A stretch of 64,000 nucleotides of DNA from Scilla litardierei (taxonomy: Eukaryota > Streptophyta > Magnoliopsida > Asparagales > Asparagaceae). The position numbers and the translations under genes were made by a program. Positions 32,101-42,909 of the stretch are shown one piece after another. The notes beneath the pieces are model-generated. The model had not been told where the DNA came from. It did not search any database and saw only the letters and a list, made by a program, of their open reading frames with translations. Location of the stretch: assembly GCA_030789695.1 (NCBI GenBank), contig CM061140.1, forward strand, positions 172,074,319 to 172,138,318, given 5' to 3'. Every line of letters begins with the position of its first letter. The stretch's first letter is position 1.

Positions 32101-33190
32101 CGTTCGACAGCCACTCCGGGTACCAGACTTCTCGTATGAAGCCGGCATCGAGGAGACGCTCCACTTCCTCGGAGGCTGCCTTCATCTTCTCGCCGCCCAG
32201 GTTACGCTTCTTCTGCCTGACCGGTTTGAAGTTGGGGTCGGCGTTGATCTGGTGGACGATCACCTGGGGGTCCACGCCGGGCATGTCTTCAGGCGACCAG
32301 GCGAAGATGTCCAGGTTCGCCTCCAGGCATTCGATCAGCTGGTCCCTTAGGTCCGGGCTCAGCCCTCTCCCGATCGAGACGAACCGGCCCTCGATGTCCG
32401 TGACCGGGATTTGCTCCTGCTCCTCCGCAGGGGTGGGCCTAGGCCCACTTCTTAAGTCGAGCGCGGCCATCCGGTCAGCTAGACGATCCTCGGGACCTTC
32501 CTCCGCCAGTTGATAGCAGGTATTTGGTCTCCCCGCGTCGCCTTCGACTTGCCCCATCCCCCGCGGCGTTCGGAACTTAATGGTCCGATGGAGGGTCGAG
32601 ACCATCGCGCCGACGGCGTTGAGTAGGGGTCGGCCGATGATCCCATTGTATTCCGACCCGATCCCCAATACGATGAATTCCATCGCTAGGGTCACAGAGT
32701 CTGGTGTGTTTCCGAGCGTTACCGGGAGATGGATAGTGCCGATGATGGGGGTGGAGTGACCCGTGAATCCGACCACGGGACCCGAACGAGGTCGCAAGTC
32801 TCCTTTCTGCCGGCCCATCTTCTCCAGGGTTGACATAAATAGGACGTCACAGGAGCTGCCGGTGTCGACAAGCAGCCGTCGCACTAAGGTAGTGTCTATG
32901 ACCACTGATACCACCAAAGCCACGTCCGAGCTGCGTGCCGTCACGGGCGCACTCGGTCTCCCAACCGGTGGGGAAGGGGAGGGCACCCCGGCCCTTTCCT
33001 CACGACTCTCCTCGCGTCGGTCCCGTGCCCATTCTTGGCAACGATGGCGGGGCCTGTCGCCCCGCGTCGGGGCCTCGCCCTTCTTTCGCCGAGAGGAGGG
33101 GGGCCGCGTCATCGCAGATGTGGTTTGTTTCTTCGTGGGACAGTTTTCGTTCCCACAGACGGCGCCAGATGTTTCAGAGTGTTTTCTCAC
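29120..33190 (-). CDS. Gypsy polyprotein: protease, RT, two RNases H, integrase
   Basis: 1356 codons uninterrupted. Aspartic protease LLVDTGSSCDVLF at about 106-118. Reverse transcriptase ~345-535 with YVDD at 476-479. First RNase H ~600-700 (ILTDSQL). Second, archaeal-like RNase H ~785-905 (HVDGSATQSGGGAG, LLSDSKL, ARADALSKLA). Integrase HHCC finger (H1009, H1016, C1047, C1050) and DD35E triad D1079, D1139, E1175. The C-terminal part (RARYYNARVRGRSFHLGDLV-like) fits an integrase C-terminal domain. The ORF begins inside the LTR and crosses the primer site, with only ~100 residues before the protease, so gag is missing. The ATG at 33190 is the first in frame; the real start may be lower. All catalytic residues are present, so pol is likely functional but gag must come from elsewhere. 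Confidence 0.95.
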   Translation of the reverse strand: MRKHSETSGAVCGNENCPTKKQTTSAMTRPPSSRRKKGEAPTRGDRPRHRCQEWARDRREESREERAGVPSPSPPVGRPSAPVTARSSDVALVVSVVIDTTLVRRLLVDTGSSCDVLFMSTLEKMGRQKGDLRPRSGPVVGFTGHSTPIIGTIHLPVTLGNTPDSVTLAMEFIVLGIGSEYNGIIGRPLLNAVGAMVSTLHRTIKFRTPRGMGQVEGDAGRPNTCYQLAEEGPEDRLADRMAALDLRSGPRPTPAEEQEQIPVTDIEGRFVSIGRGLSPDLRDQLIECLEANLDIFAWSPEDMPGVDPQVIVHQINADPNFKPVRQKKRNLGGEKMKAASEEVERLLDAGFIREVWYPEWLSNVVMVKKPNGKWRMCVDFSDLNKACPKDSYPLPRIDHLVDNASGYEMLSFMDAYSGYNQVQMDPRDEEMTASTTDRGTYCYKKMPFGLKNAGATYQRMVNKVVSSQIGRNLEVYVDDMLVKSRRPEDHIADLRETFERLRRHHIRLNPAKCTFGVRSGKFLGFMITNRGIEANPDKIEALVNMREPTTIKELQRLNGRIAALGRFLSKSAERSLPFFKVLRKAIAEPPNNRKTILWDEDCSRAFGDLKEYLRSPPLLSKPREGESLSLYLACAEEAVSSVLIREDSGVQWPVYYTSRILKGAEVRYSPMEKLAYALVLSARRLRPYFQAHTILILTDSQLEQNLKRFDRMGRMLNWGVELSEFDLRFKPRTAIKGQALADFIAECTTEGNGPPEGEGPGTVTAQPLSFLSADHFQPEDPGAWIVHVDGSATQSGGGAGIAIRSPEGNIAEYALRFEFPATNNVAEYEAVINGLRLALELGAESVRLLSDSKLIVNQLLGSYEAREEAMQRYLPVARAAMSKFKDVEVLHLPRSENARADALSKLASSSPKELGRTIYVENLPSPSTMEHEVMAIDQEPTWMDPIIRYLTHGEVPADGDERRTLERKALRYVIHEGTLYRRRWTKTDILPYLKCIGPQEADYVLQEVHDGICGNHHGGKIVAQKILRQGYYWPTLAKDATSYVQKCQECQRYAHHISTPPSELIPIVSPLPFAKWGLDILGPFKPGRGQRKHLIVAVDYFTKWIEAEPLATITWKKAKSFVWNSIISRFGVPRAIVTDNGKQFDSAGFKDFCEEWGIKLLFASVAHPQTNGMAEAANKCIIEPLRKKVKDAEGNWPEELPGILWSYRTTHKEATGETPFMLTYGAEAVVPVELGEESLRLKYFDEDRNSQGLGLSLELLDERREQSLATIVRQKQKVARYYNARVRGRSFHLGDLVLRKAGFTTDTARKGKLAARWEGPYKVVEVLGPAAYRLADMEGRVLTHTWNAEYLRKYFQ
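33152..33167 (-). promoter_or_regulatory. Probable primer binding site of the gypsy element
   Basis: TGGCGCCGTCTGTGGG lies two bases inside the 5' LTR on the minus strand. TGGCGCCG-type sites are usual in Tat/Athila elements; I do not assign the tRNA. Confidence 0.65.
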
Positions 33191-34114
33191 TACAATGCGT
33201 TGACCGTGGAGAACCCGGTCAACGTGGTCAAGGGGCCCGCTTTGGGTCCCTCGGGGGCTTCGAATCGGTGCAGAAGGGGCGAGGGGAAGCCTCGGCCCTG
33301 GTTGAGACGCTCGGCCTCGGACAGACGTGCTCGGCCTCGGCTGGAAGGGGGACGAGGGGTAGCCTCAGTCGCCCGGGTAGATGCACGGCCGTCGGGTGGC
33401 GAGGGTGAGTCTCAGACCCGATTAGGACGCTCGGCCTTGGTAGGGCGTGCTCGGCCACGGAAGGCTGACGGTGAGGGGAAGCCTCACTGTCCGGTTGATC
33501 GAGTGGTCGGAGAGGGGCGAGGGGTAGCCTCGGCCCGTTGGTCTGTTGCCCACCTGCGTAGACGAGAACGCTCGTCAGGGGGCCGGACCTTGGTTCCGGC
33601 CAAATCCCCTCCGATGCCTAAGTCAGATAGAGATCTGAGAAAGGAGGCCCGGCGGAGACGGTCCGACTCGTAAGGAGATCGTGACGACGTCTCTCGGCGC
33701 GAGCGGGGGAGGAAGGAGATGAATTGGGGGAACGAGGTCGTTGATGGAGTACCTTAGGGTTTGTTACCTGAGACGCGGTCCCCTTCTTCGTCGTCTTCCT
33801 GACCCTTTTGTAGAGCTCCCAGCGTGATTGGCTCTGGCCCACGTCCCACGCCCGCCATCGATCGTGCCCCATCCGTCCCCCCTTGCCGCCGCCCTCTCCG
33901 CCATGCCAGCACATCCCCATTATCGCCATTTAGTGGTCGCGTGTCCGGGGGAGCGGTTTTCGCAGGAGTGGGCGAACGACTACCGGGTTATGGGGGCCGG
34001 GTCGGATCGACGTTTCGAGAGGGTCCCTTGTAGGGCCTTTGTCGAATGGGCTTTCAGGATGCAGGTGGGCTCTTGGGCTCGTGCTTTATGGGTCTCGGTC
34101 AAATAGGCGTAACA
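33170..34114 (-). repeat. 5' LTR of the gypsy element
   Basis: 945 bp, TGTTTCAGAGTG...GGCGTAACA, followed by TSD GTAAC. Promoter LTR for the minus-strand pol transcript. Confidence 0.93.
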
Positions 34115-34119
34115 GTAAC

Positions 34120-34630
34120 TGTATATATCAAATGTTGGGATTTTTTTTATAAAGCCAGAGCCAATATCAAGTCGGTCACACAGCATGCAGGAGACTCAGT
34201 GCTTTATTACAGGCTCCATACAGCCATAACTTTTGAAGCGATATTATGGATTTACGTGGGTTTATCCCGACTTTAGGGTCTGATTAATTAATGTGATTCA
34301 TTGGGCCTTGGGCTTTGATCTGTTAATACTGGGCTTTTTATTATTAGGACAGCGCATAATTGGATGGTATGGTGGAAGGTGAATGGGTTGGGCTTTCTAT
34401 TTTATTAGGCCTGGCGAACGGACTTCCCTAAAAACAGAACTGATGTTTATTCAACTCACAAACAAAACAGTGTGGATAGAAATCAAAAGGAGTAAAAATG
34501 AGACTAAATTTCGTAAGCTTTAATCTTATCCAACAACTTTGTACATGAACTAATCAACGAGTTCCTGTTGGACATATTTAATAAACTAATCAAATAAGAT
34601 AGTAATTTATAAATATATAGATAGAGAGTA
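34120..34630. other. Intergenic between gypsy element and MITE
   Basis: The original 3' flank of the truncated hydrolase gene continues here. No further exon of that gene is recognisable. Confidence 0.55.
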
Positions 34631-34968
34631 ATGTGAAACATATGCCATATGCGGCAAATCCGTATATATGCCTTGAAATCTCCATGATCTCCTATTTTTT
34701 TAAGTCAAACCGAACTGTTGATTTTGATCTACACTCTCTAAAACCATGGCCCACAAATTTTCAGGCCGACCTGGATTGTGTTGACCGTTGATCCATCCGA
34801 CGAAAAAAGTTTTATTTCTGTGAAACCGTTAAATTTTGCTCGGATGAATGATCGGTCAAAACACCTAAGACGTCAGCCTGAAAATTGATGGACCAGGGTT
34901 TTAGAGGGTGGATCAAGATGATCTTTTCAAGGTGTATAGGCAGTTTCGCCGCAGTATATGTTTCCCAT
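34631..34968. mobile_element. Foldback MITE with TA target duplication
   Basis: Ends ATGTGAAACATATG and TATATGTTTCCCAT are inverted and flanked by TA on both sides. The inner arms (CAAATTTTCAGGC / GCCTGAAAATTG; CCGTTGATC / GATCGG) pair. 338 bp, no coding capacity. Confidence 0.75.
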
Positions 34969-35208
34969 TATTCTAATACAGTTATTGAGTTAATAATCCA
35001 TAATAAACCCCCAAGAGTTCACCAAAGACTGAGCAATCTGGAGTGAAGTTTTGATTGCTCTTTAGATCAACTTTGCAGTTTCAAGCCAAGGAAACCAAAC
35101 TGAACAGAATAGAAGGCCAACCCAAACTCAAATGCCAAATCCTCTCCTGCTCTCTAATCTATAACAAATTACCAACTTAATCTCTAGCAAACACTGATAT
35201 TGATAACA

Positions 35209-36777
35209 TCAGCAAGAATTCTCGCAAACGGCGGCAATCCTCAGCTGCGGAGGCCGATCCGGCTGCGGCTCCCCATTCCTCCTCCAAAACGCCCTCCGCC
35301 ACCACACCTCGAATCCCCTCTGTATGTTGGGACAATCGTCGCCGGAGTTCAAGAACCGATCGAACCACGCCAGCAGCACCTCCTGCTGCATCTCCATCGG
35401 CAGCGTCAGTATCGTGCTCCCGAGCCCGTCCTCGATCGAGTGGCGGTCGAGCCCTTTGCACGCCCTCCTCATCCAACCGAAATCGTCGTAGAACGGCTCC
35501 AGCCATGTCCTCAGCAGCATGCACCTCGCCTCCTTCGACACCAAGATCTGCCCCTTTCCGATCCCGACGAACAGCCTCGCCGTGACCCTGCTGACCTCGT
35601 ACCGATGCATCGCCGGAACCTCGCTATGCATCGCTGACAGCTCGGCCTGAGATGCCCAAATCCTTAGGAAATCATCGGCCATCTGACGATCCACAAGAAT
35701 TTCAAGAATCCAATGCAAGTTGTCGGCCTGGCGAGAGATCTGCCGGGCCTCCGCCGTGTCAGAGGATGCCGCGCGGAGGAAGTGATGGCGAAGATGATGC
35801 AGGCAGCCGTCGAAGGCCGAGTAGAGAGACTGCTTGCTGAGGTCGCTGCGGCCGTCGTTTTCCCTCAGCATTTTCGAGACGAGACCTTTCATCTCTCGCC
35901 TCGCTTTCTCATCTTTCCCTTCTAGGACCACCTGAATCAATCTCGCCAAGATCTCTTCTCCGTTGTTCCCGTCGGCCGCCTCTTCGACCGGAGCTGCTTC
36001 GATCGAGACCCTCTTCAAGACTTCTGCGGCGGGCCCCGAGCTATCGAGATGCAGCTGCGAGAGCAGCGAGGCGACCTTCTCCTCCTCGTCCTCCGCCCAA
36101 GGCGCCGCCTCCAAGTACTCCAGGCAGGACAGGACACCGGCATTGAACCCGATCGCGGCCGAGACTTTGAGAATCCCGAGCACTTTGCCCACGTCCTCCC
36201 TCATCAGCCCCCGCCTCAGATCCTTACAGTACATCAGCCGGAGCGTCTCGATGTACACCTCCACGTCGTCGCAGTCAGAGATCTCGACCAAATGCGGCAG
36301 CGACCTCTGCTGCTTCGACCAGCGATCGGACAGTTTCGCAGAAAAGAAGCGACTATTGGCGACGAGAATCTGGCGGTGGACGTTGAGGGAGAGGGTGAGG
36401 CCGTCCCTGGAGCTGAGAGTCAAGCGGACGTCGCCGGAGTCCTGATCGTTGAGCTGGTTGCCGGGGCTTGATCTGCCAATGATCTCGGCGACCCGTTCTT
36501 GGAGGAGGAGATGGCGGTCCTGGGCCGAGATCGGGCCGCCGCGGCCGATGGGGTTCGGGCACATGTTGGGGTAGGGGGTGGGGACGAGCTGATTGGATCT
36601 GGGGTGGTAGTCTGGCTCGCTGGCCATCATGTCGAAAAGGGTAGGGCTGGATCGGGTCTTGTCGAAGGGGGGAGGGGACATTGGGTTCAGGAGGCCGGCG
36701 TTGAGGGCGGAGTTGAACTTGGAGTAGCTCGACGGGTAGGCGAGTGGGTAAGTGTTGACCGGGGAGGAGGAGTCCAT
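35209..36777 (-). CDS. BTB/POZ domain protein (At1g63850-like)
   Basis: Intronless 522-codon ORF, complete, ATG at 36777. A Ser/Pro-rich N-terminal ~110 residues is followed by a BTB/POZ fold at ~115-225 ([11 protein letters not shown]..., [20 protein letters not shown], then [12 protein letters not shown]). A long helical C-terminal half follows ([57 protein letters not shown]). It resembles the plant family of Arabidopsis At1g63850/At2g13690/At3g05675. BTB proteins of plants commonly serve as substrate adaptors for CUL3 ubiquitin ligases; that role is inferred, not shown. The coding region is GC-rich compared with its AT-rich flanks. It is convergent to the hydrolase fragment, with the gypsy element between them. 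The start is supported by the conserved N-terminal Pro/Ser region and the absence of upstream in-frame extension. Confidence 0.92.
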   Translation of the reverse strand: MDSSSPVNTYPLAYPSSYSKFNSALNAGLLNPMSPPPFDKTRSSPTLFDMMASEPDYHPRSNQLVPTPYPNMCPNPIGRGGPISAQDRHLLLQERVAEIIGRSSPGNQLNDQDSGDVRLTLSSRDGLTLSLNVHRQILVANSRFFSAKLSDRWSKQQRSLPHLVEISDCDDVEVYIETLRLMYCKDLRRGLMREDVGKVLGILKVSAAIGFNAGVLSCLEYLEAAPWAEDEEEKVASLLSQLHLDSSGPAAEVLKRVSIEAAPVEEAADGNNGEEILARLIQVVLEGKDEKARREMKGLVSKMLRENDGRSDLSKQSLYSAFDGCLHHLRHHFLRAASSDTAEARQISRQADNLHWILEILVDRQMADDFLRIWASQAELSAMHSEVPAMHRYEVSRVTARLFVGIGKGQILVSKEARCMLLRTWLEPFYDDFGWMRRACKGLDRHSIEDGLGSTILTLPMEMQQEVLLAWFDRFLNSGDDCPNIQRGFEVWWRRAFWRRNGEPQPDRPPQLRIAAVCENSC

Positions 36778-37277
36778 GGCGGACGGAGGCGGTGAGTTTG
36801 GGGAGGCCGAGGCTGAGATGGTGATGTGGTTTCTTTGTGCTTGCGGCGCGCTTGGGCTGGGTTTTGAGATGGGCAGAGGCAGCCATCAATCAATTTGCCG
36901 GTGAGATTGTCGTCTTTTGATGAGAGAGGGAACATGGACTGAAAAGAAGCATAATGTGGGCATTGATGGAAATGAGAAGTTAGAAGAAATTGCTAACTAC
37001 AAAGTAAAGCGAAAGGATTGGGGTTTAAATGGGATCGAAAAATATTAGTTCAGTTTAGTTTATACATTAAGGTTGAATGAATCAAGGCTGATCGGATAAA
37101 AGGGGGTGGTGGGGATGCACAGTTTGCACGTGATCGGAGTACGGTTAATGTCAGGGAACATGCAGGGCAGCTGTCGATGCCAAATACAAAGGAGATCCAA
37201 ACCGAGGGCATAGGGGGCGCAAACAAGTAGATCGATCCAAAAACTGCTGTTTGTGTCGTAACTGGGAATGAAGGATT
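36778..37277 (-). promoter_or_regulatory. Upstream region of the BTB gene
   Basis: Contains the presumed 5' UTR and promoter. No distinct TATA element stands out. Confidence 0.35.
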
Positions 37278-37306
37278 TTGCATGGAGAGAGAGAGAGAGA
37301 GAGAGA
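37278..37306. repeat. (GA)n microsatellite
   Basis: About 13 GA units, 0.5 kb upstream of the BTB gene start. Confidence 0.9.
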
Positions 37307-37319
37307 TGTTCAATTTTGA

Positions 37320-37480
37320 TCTTCAATGTTCAAGGAACCCACACCTCCAATTTTCAATTGAATCCAAGAATTTTTGTCATTCATCCGTTCGTCGCAAATT
37401 TAACGGTTTTGTCATAACAGAACTTTTTGTAACGAGTCGATGAATGATCAAAATCCTTAGTATTCATCCAAAATTGGTAA
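37320..37480. repeat. Fragment of the dispersed intron repeat family
   Basis: Shares TTTAACGGTTTTGTCATAAC and AGAACTTTTTGTAACGAG with the copies near 9900 and 16840. Confidence 0.5.
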
Positions 37481-38488
37481 CCGAGGAGGAAATTTCAATC
37501 TTGACCATCCGACCCCATACATTTCTCTATTTTGAAATTGCTAGTTAAAGGCCTTGAAAATGAAGGCTGAGGTACAAGTGAAGGCAATGGTGGACCAGAA
37601 TCCAGGGGCACCGTTTGTTTTTATTCTCTAAATTGTGCCGGGAAACATCACCCACTTTATACTTGGCGTAAATGTGGGTTTGGGCCGCATAACTGACTCC
37701 AGCTTGGTCCCTCTGCCTATGTATTTCCATTGAGAATCCACCGGCCATTGCTGAGCAGCATCACTCCAAGTTCAAGGCAAGGATAAGCGCGCAACAAGCG
37801 ATCCTTCCACTGCTTTTGCTTTGATCGATTATGCAAGTTAGGAGTAAAGTTTGCTAATTTTTGCCGCAAAAAAGATCTGGGGCTAAAGACTATAGGTTGG
37901 TGTGGATCACTAATTTTAAAAAGCATTGTAACATTAGAGCCAATGGTTCCTGAGCCACACGGTGGCCCCGGAGCACCTTCAGGTGTCGACCAGCCACATC
38001 CAGGCATTGACGGCTGCGGTCTAAAGAATAGCAAGGTCACAACCATAACTATCACCCACTCTGATTTTCATCCCTACTCCATCTCAATCCTATCAAGAGC
38101 CGCAACCCGACTGAACTGTCAGGGTGGACTTGAGGTTGTGTGTCTTGCCCAACTTCCCGATATACCAGGAGGCGAGGCGGGACAAGCCCGCTCGTAGCTA
38201 TGCCAGAAGAGGGTGTTCTTTTTTTATTCTTTTCCTCTTTTGAAACTGCTACGATAAGCGTATATCATATCACAATGTGTAGGATCCCAATTAACAACAT
38301 AGATAATAATTACTTTATTAAAATCCCAAGCACAGATCTAGTTTAAGCCAATACAACCAAATCGAATGTCTCAAATAGCAGAAAGATAATTGGGGCATTA
38401 TGGCCTGTACAAACCAACTCCATACAATTAACAATAATATATAGAAGGAATAAACAATAGCCACAACCTAACTAATCCTCTGCAAAGT
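37481..38488. other. Intergenic, no recognised gene
   Basis: A phrase at 38140-38200 (CAGGAGGCGAGGCGGGACAAG) resembles the end of the giant LTR at 42441 (GGGGGCGAGGACGTGAACGGG), so a decayed LTR end may lie here. Otherwise nothing supported. Confidence 0.4.
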
Positions 38489-39568
38489 CCTGTAATGAAC
38501 TCGTTCGGCTCCGGGATGAGGTCTGCAATGTCACCCCTAGGACCTAACAGACATTGCATTACAAAATCACAAATACAATGCCCATCAGTGAGGGGGTACT
38601 CATGTAGCTTCCCAAGCATCAGTTTCTTTTAAACAGTTCGTAAAAATCTAACAGTGCATTATTACAACCAACAAACATGAAGTGCTAATGACACGATATT
38701 ATAGAAATACGACTAACTGGCGTGGAAAATGTAAAACCAACATGTATGAAAAGATAGTATACATAAACTGGCTTAAAAAATTAATGCAAATCATAACTAT
38801 GTCAATATCGAGGCAGTCTTGAGTGGCATGGATAATTAATAATGTTTACATGCATTCAGGAGAAGACATTAATCATAATGAAGTCATTTTTATGGCAGTC
38901 ATGCATGTAGGAGATCAACATATTAAACGTTACTGAAAGTGTCATGTGGCGAAATGCGATGGTCCTGACTAATGCACATGCAATTCATTGGTTGAGCGTA
39001 CGACATGCAACTGTCGATGTACTCCGGGTGAGCTTACCTGTGCATGTAGCCACGTACTACATCTCCACATCTGAGGATGGTTGGAATGCTTTATAAACAG
39101 CACACCTCCATGTTAGAAGGTGGTTGAAATGATTTTAATATCCACAATATCCACAATGATAACCCCACCTACATGATAGGAGGTGGTTGAAATGATTTTG
39201 TCACGTAGTCACTTGCGCACCCTTGTGACAATGAATTACCCCAACTCAATGTCATGTGTGTCTTAGTCGTTAAAGTGGTTGCATTCATTTGATATGGTGA
39301 CGGTATCATTGAATATGTTCTCACGTGCATTCGGTTGTGTTCATTCTTTAACAAGTTCGTCACTTTAGTACTTGCATGAACATTAGGTAAGGTAAAATGA
39401 ACGTTAAGCTATTTTCATTGGAAACGTCAAATCGTACAAGATAGCAACTTGCAAACTATCGTTAAACTAATACAAGAAAACATCACTATAAACCAACTTC
39501 AAGCTATCATTTCATGCGACTATCTACTAACAATGAGTTAACATTTCATGTCATTAATTACTAGTGTT
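38489..39568. repeat. Duplicated block, copy 1 (~1.1 kb)
   Basis: Matches 39806-40919 along its length (for example GACATTGCATTACAAA, TCTAACAGTGCATTATTA, ATGTTTACA.GCATTCAGGAG) with substitutions and small indels. The copies are direct and separated by ~240 bp of unique DNA. Confidence 0.85.
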
Positions 39569-39805
39569 GGGTTGATTTTCTATTGCTATAAGTTGGCATT
39601 AGTGGCACTAGATCTGGAGAGTTCAGGTTGGGAATCAGAACAGTTTATGAACAGTTTGAGCAATTATGTTGTACGTTATGTTGCAACATCAGGTACAACA
39701 TGCGTGATCTGGAGTATGGCTCGTATGCAGAAATGATGTTTTGGTCTACAGAATTGTTTTGGTGATCTCAAATCTGATTTGTAGCCTAGAGTCTCGGGGT
39801 TTCCT

Positions 39806-40919
39806 GCAACGAACTCGTTCAACTCCGGGACGAGGGTTTGCAATGTCACCCTTAGGACCTAAAAGACATTGCATTACAAAAAAAACAAATACAATGCCCA
39901 TCAACGAGGGGTACTACTCATGTAGGTTCCCAAACATCAGTTTCTTTTAAGCAGGACGTAAAATATCTAACAGTGCATTATTATATCCAACTAATAGGAA
40001 TTGCTAATGACATGATATTATAGAAATACCGCTAACTGGCATGGAAAAGATAAACCCAACATGGATGAAACGTTAGTAAACATAAACTGGCTTTAAAAAT
40101 TATTAGATGCAAATCATAACCATGTCAATGTCGAGGTAGTCTTGAGCGGCATGGATAATTAATAATGTTTACAGGCATTCAGGAGAAGACATAAATCATA
40201 ATCAAGTCATTTTTATGGCAGTCATGTAGGAGATGAACACATTAAACATTACTGAAAGTGTCATGTGGTGAAATGCGATGGTCCTAACTAACGCACATGC
40301 AATCCATTGGTTGAGGGTACGACATGCAACTGTCGACGTACTTCGTGTGAGCTTACCTGTGTATGTAGCCACGTACTACATCTCCACATCCGAGGATGGT
40401 TGAAACGCTTTATAAACACTACCTCCATGTTAAAAGGTGGTTGAAATGATTTTAATATCCACAATTACTATTCTCCATGGCTGGAGCAGGTGAAATGATA
40501 ACCCCACCTACATGATAGCGGGTGGTTGAAATGATTTTGTGACGTAGTCACTTGCGCACCCTTGTGACAATGAATTACCCCAACCCAATGTCATGTGTGT
40601 CTTAGTCGTTAAAGTGCTTGCATTCATTTGATATGGTGATGGGATCACCGAATATGTTCTCACATGCATTCGGTTGCGTTCATTCTTTAAAAAGTTTGTC
40701 ACTTTAGTATTTGCATGAACATTAGGCAAGGTAATATGAACGTTAAGCTATTTTCATTGGAAACGTCAAACCATATAAGATAGCAACTTGCAAACCATCG
40801 TTAAACTAATACAAGAAAATATCGTTATAAACCAACATCAAGCTATCATTTCATGCGACTTTAGCATTAACCATTAATTTTGAGGTACCATTTCATGTCA
40901 TTAATTACTAGCACCAAAC
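39806..40919. repeat. Duplicated block, copy 2 (~1.1 kb)
   Basis: Direct copy of 38489-39568, offset 1.3 kb. It is extended by ~30 bp insertions such as CTCCATGGCTGGAGCAGGTG near 40475. No coding content. Confidence 0.85.
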
Positions 40920-41165
40920 TAGCATTAACCATTAATTTTGAGCTACCATTTCATGTCATTAGCTACTAACATCAAGCTAGCATCAACCACGATTTTTGAG
41001 CTAGCATTTCGAGTTTAACTACAAACAATAAGCTACATTTTCATGTCATAAGTCACTAACATTAAGCTAGCATTAAACTATCTTTAAACTAGCATTATCA
41101 TGAATATTTGGGCTAGTAATGTCACCATCATGTTACACTAACATTAAACTAGCATTTCATGCTTT
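40860..41165. repeat. Degenerate ~65-bp tandem repeat
   Basis: Units with AACATTAAGCTAGCATTAA, TTTGAGCTACCATTTCATGT and TCATTAATTACTA recur about four times, directly before a Helitron end. Confidence 0.7.
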
Positions 41166-41172
41166 TTAAGAA

Positions 41173-41470
41173 CCTACATTACAAATGATGAAGTTGTTCT
41201 ACGGCTTTGTTCCAACCATACTTTGTGTATGAGCCACATGGGACTCCACCTCATCCCAATGGCCCAAAGTCCCACCCAAAAACAAGAACCCACCACATCC
41301 ACCACTCAAAAAAATCCCACAACCCACTCACACCGACTTTTACCCCCTAACGATATCGACACACACACACACAATTACTTCTCGTTCCTTTTCAGTTGCG
41401 CGCGTGCACCGCGCCCTACACGAAGGGGGTTACTTTTCCTCCGTGCACTAAGTACATGGGTAATTTCTAG
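41173..41470 (+). mobile_element. Short Helitron, related to 17111-17529
   Basis: 5' region CCTACATTACAAATGATGAA parallels TCTATATTACAAATGATGGG. The 3' end is a weak hairpin (CCGTGCAC-TAA-GTACATGG), then GTAATTT-CTAG before T. 298 bp. Confidence 0.58.
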
Positions 41471-42019
41471 TAATTTTATTATACTGTACATAAATCTGTT
41501 CCTAGTTAGTTTATGAGACAGGCCCACCATCTCTCAAGCCCCGGCCTTAGTCTGAAGCCCTCGAAGATTAGCCCAGCCTGGGATCCTCTACTTAAGTTGG
41601 GCTGTAGCTTATTAAATTTTTGGTAGCATCCATCAGCATTTATGGAAACGACCAGTGCCCGGGGGCCCTGTTTTGATCTTCAAAATTATATAATTTCCCA
41701 TTACGCTCATGACCTGTATAATAGAAATTTATTAGTGATGGCCCAAATACAATCGGCGCATCAGTTGGGTGGGCCTCGTAGGGTTCTTATGGGTTTTTAC
41801 ATCATTATTCCTGCTAGAAGTTCCATTAAAAATTTTAGTTTTCTACTGTTTTTCTCAGTATATTTTATAATGTCAACTATTTTATTAAGTGCAAATCCCA
41901 GCTGCTCGATGCTGAATTGGATGGCTAACTTCCATGGCCGTCTGTTAATGGGCCTAATTAGGTTAGGCCGCACTGTAATACACGCTAAAAAACCATCCAA
42001 AATTTCCTAAAAGCCTAAA
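41471..42019. other. Intergenic, no recognised feature
   Basis: No supported gene or repeat. Confidence 0.5.
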
Positions 42020-42440
42020 CACACAACACACCCTCCTTGTAAACCTGAGTGGCGTTTGACGGTGCCACGAAGGAGGGAACCGTTGATAAGTCACAATAAT
42101 TCTAGAAATGGAAGTAAAAGAAGTGTACAAGCATGGAAATGAAACAGGCAATGGAAAGTAACTTGATGCAAGTGCGCTGAGTAAAGTAAGGGTGGCCATA
42201 CAAGTGCGATAAGTAAAGTAAGAACGGCCATACAAGTGCAACAAGTAACGTACGAAAGTAACAAATGTGTCAAGCCAGACATGACATGATAGTAACGATA
42301 CCTTAACTAGCATGCAAGGCGATAACAATAATAAGACAAGCATGTGTGTGCAGTAACAACAAAAGGCATGCAAAGTATTAACAGAAATAAGACCTCCATT
42401 TTAACAACACTATTTTATAGCTGTGCTAGCAGTAGATAGG
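42020..42440 (-). repeat. Fragment of an older giant LTR
   Basis: On the minus strand TTTCTAGAATTATTGTGACTT and GGTTCC..C..GGCACCG match the 3' part of the giant LTR at 49230-49285. The solo LTR at 42441 is inserted in or next to this fragment. Confidence 0.5.
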
Positions 42441-42909
42441 TGTCACGCCCCGCTTCCCATTATACTTGGGGGCGAGGACGTGAACGGGTCCGCTTGTGCT
42501 TAAAGCAAAGAAGTACTTTTTTTTTCTTCCTTCTTTGACTTAAACACAATAAGCGTCTGTGTATGACTACTTGGCCGGTTCTTGCTTTGCGAACAATCGG
42601 AACAACAAATAATGACATCATTACATTCGACATCCAGATTACATGTACACAAGGGAATTAAGGCCTAGCATGGCCATTACAACAGTTACATGGAATTTAA
42701 AATGCACCTGAAAGAATACAACAACAAGTATTAACTTTTAAGGCAGCGCTGCGAAAGAATGCCGTCCTCAGTAGTGGGTCTTTTGCTCCTGGTTCTCTTG
42801 GTCCTCCTGCTCAATCTCCCAAAGAACTCTTCGGTGAACTCTGCCCAAGACCTAACGTATATTTCACAAACAAGGAAATATACGTCAGCGAGGGTCGCTC
42901 GGCAAGATT

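Larger units (their letters stand above)
25603..34114 (-). mobile_element. Intact Ty3/gypsy (Tat-type) element lacking gag
   Basis: 8512 bp. LTRs 25603-26547 and 33170-34114 are both 945 bp with TGTT...AACA ends. Perfect TSD GTAAC at 25598-25602 and 34115-34119. I count six substitutions between the LTRs (for example 25804/33371, 26105/33672, 26346/33913), about 0.6 percent, so insertion is recent. On the minus strand: 5' LTR, a site TGGCGCCGTCTGTGGG (likely primer binding, 33152-33167), one pol ORF, an antisense ORF block, a purine tract (GATGGGGGCAAT), and the 3' LTR. Two RNase H domains in pol and the antisense ORF point to the Tat lineage. There is no gag or CCHC knuckle. Confidence 0.93.

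Noticed and set aside
30194..33203. Many plus-strand ORFs of 60-160 codons
   Set aside because: Shadows of the minus-strand gypsy pol, open because of high GC content; no domains.
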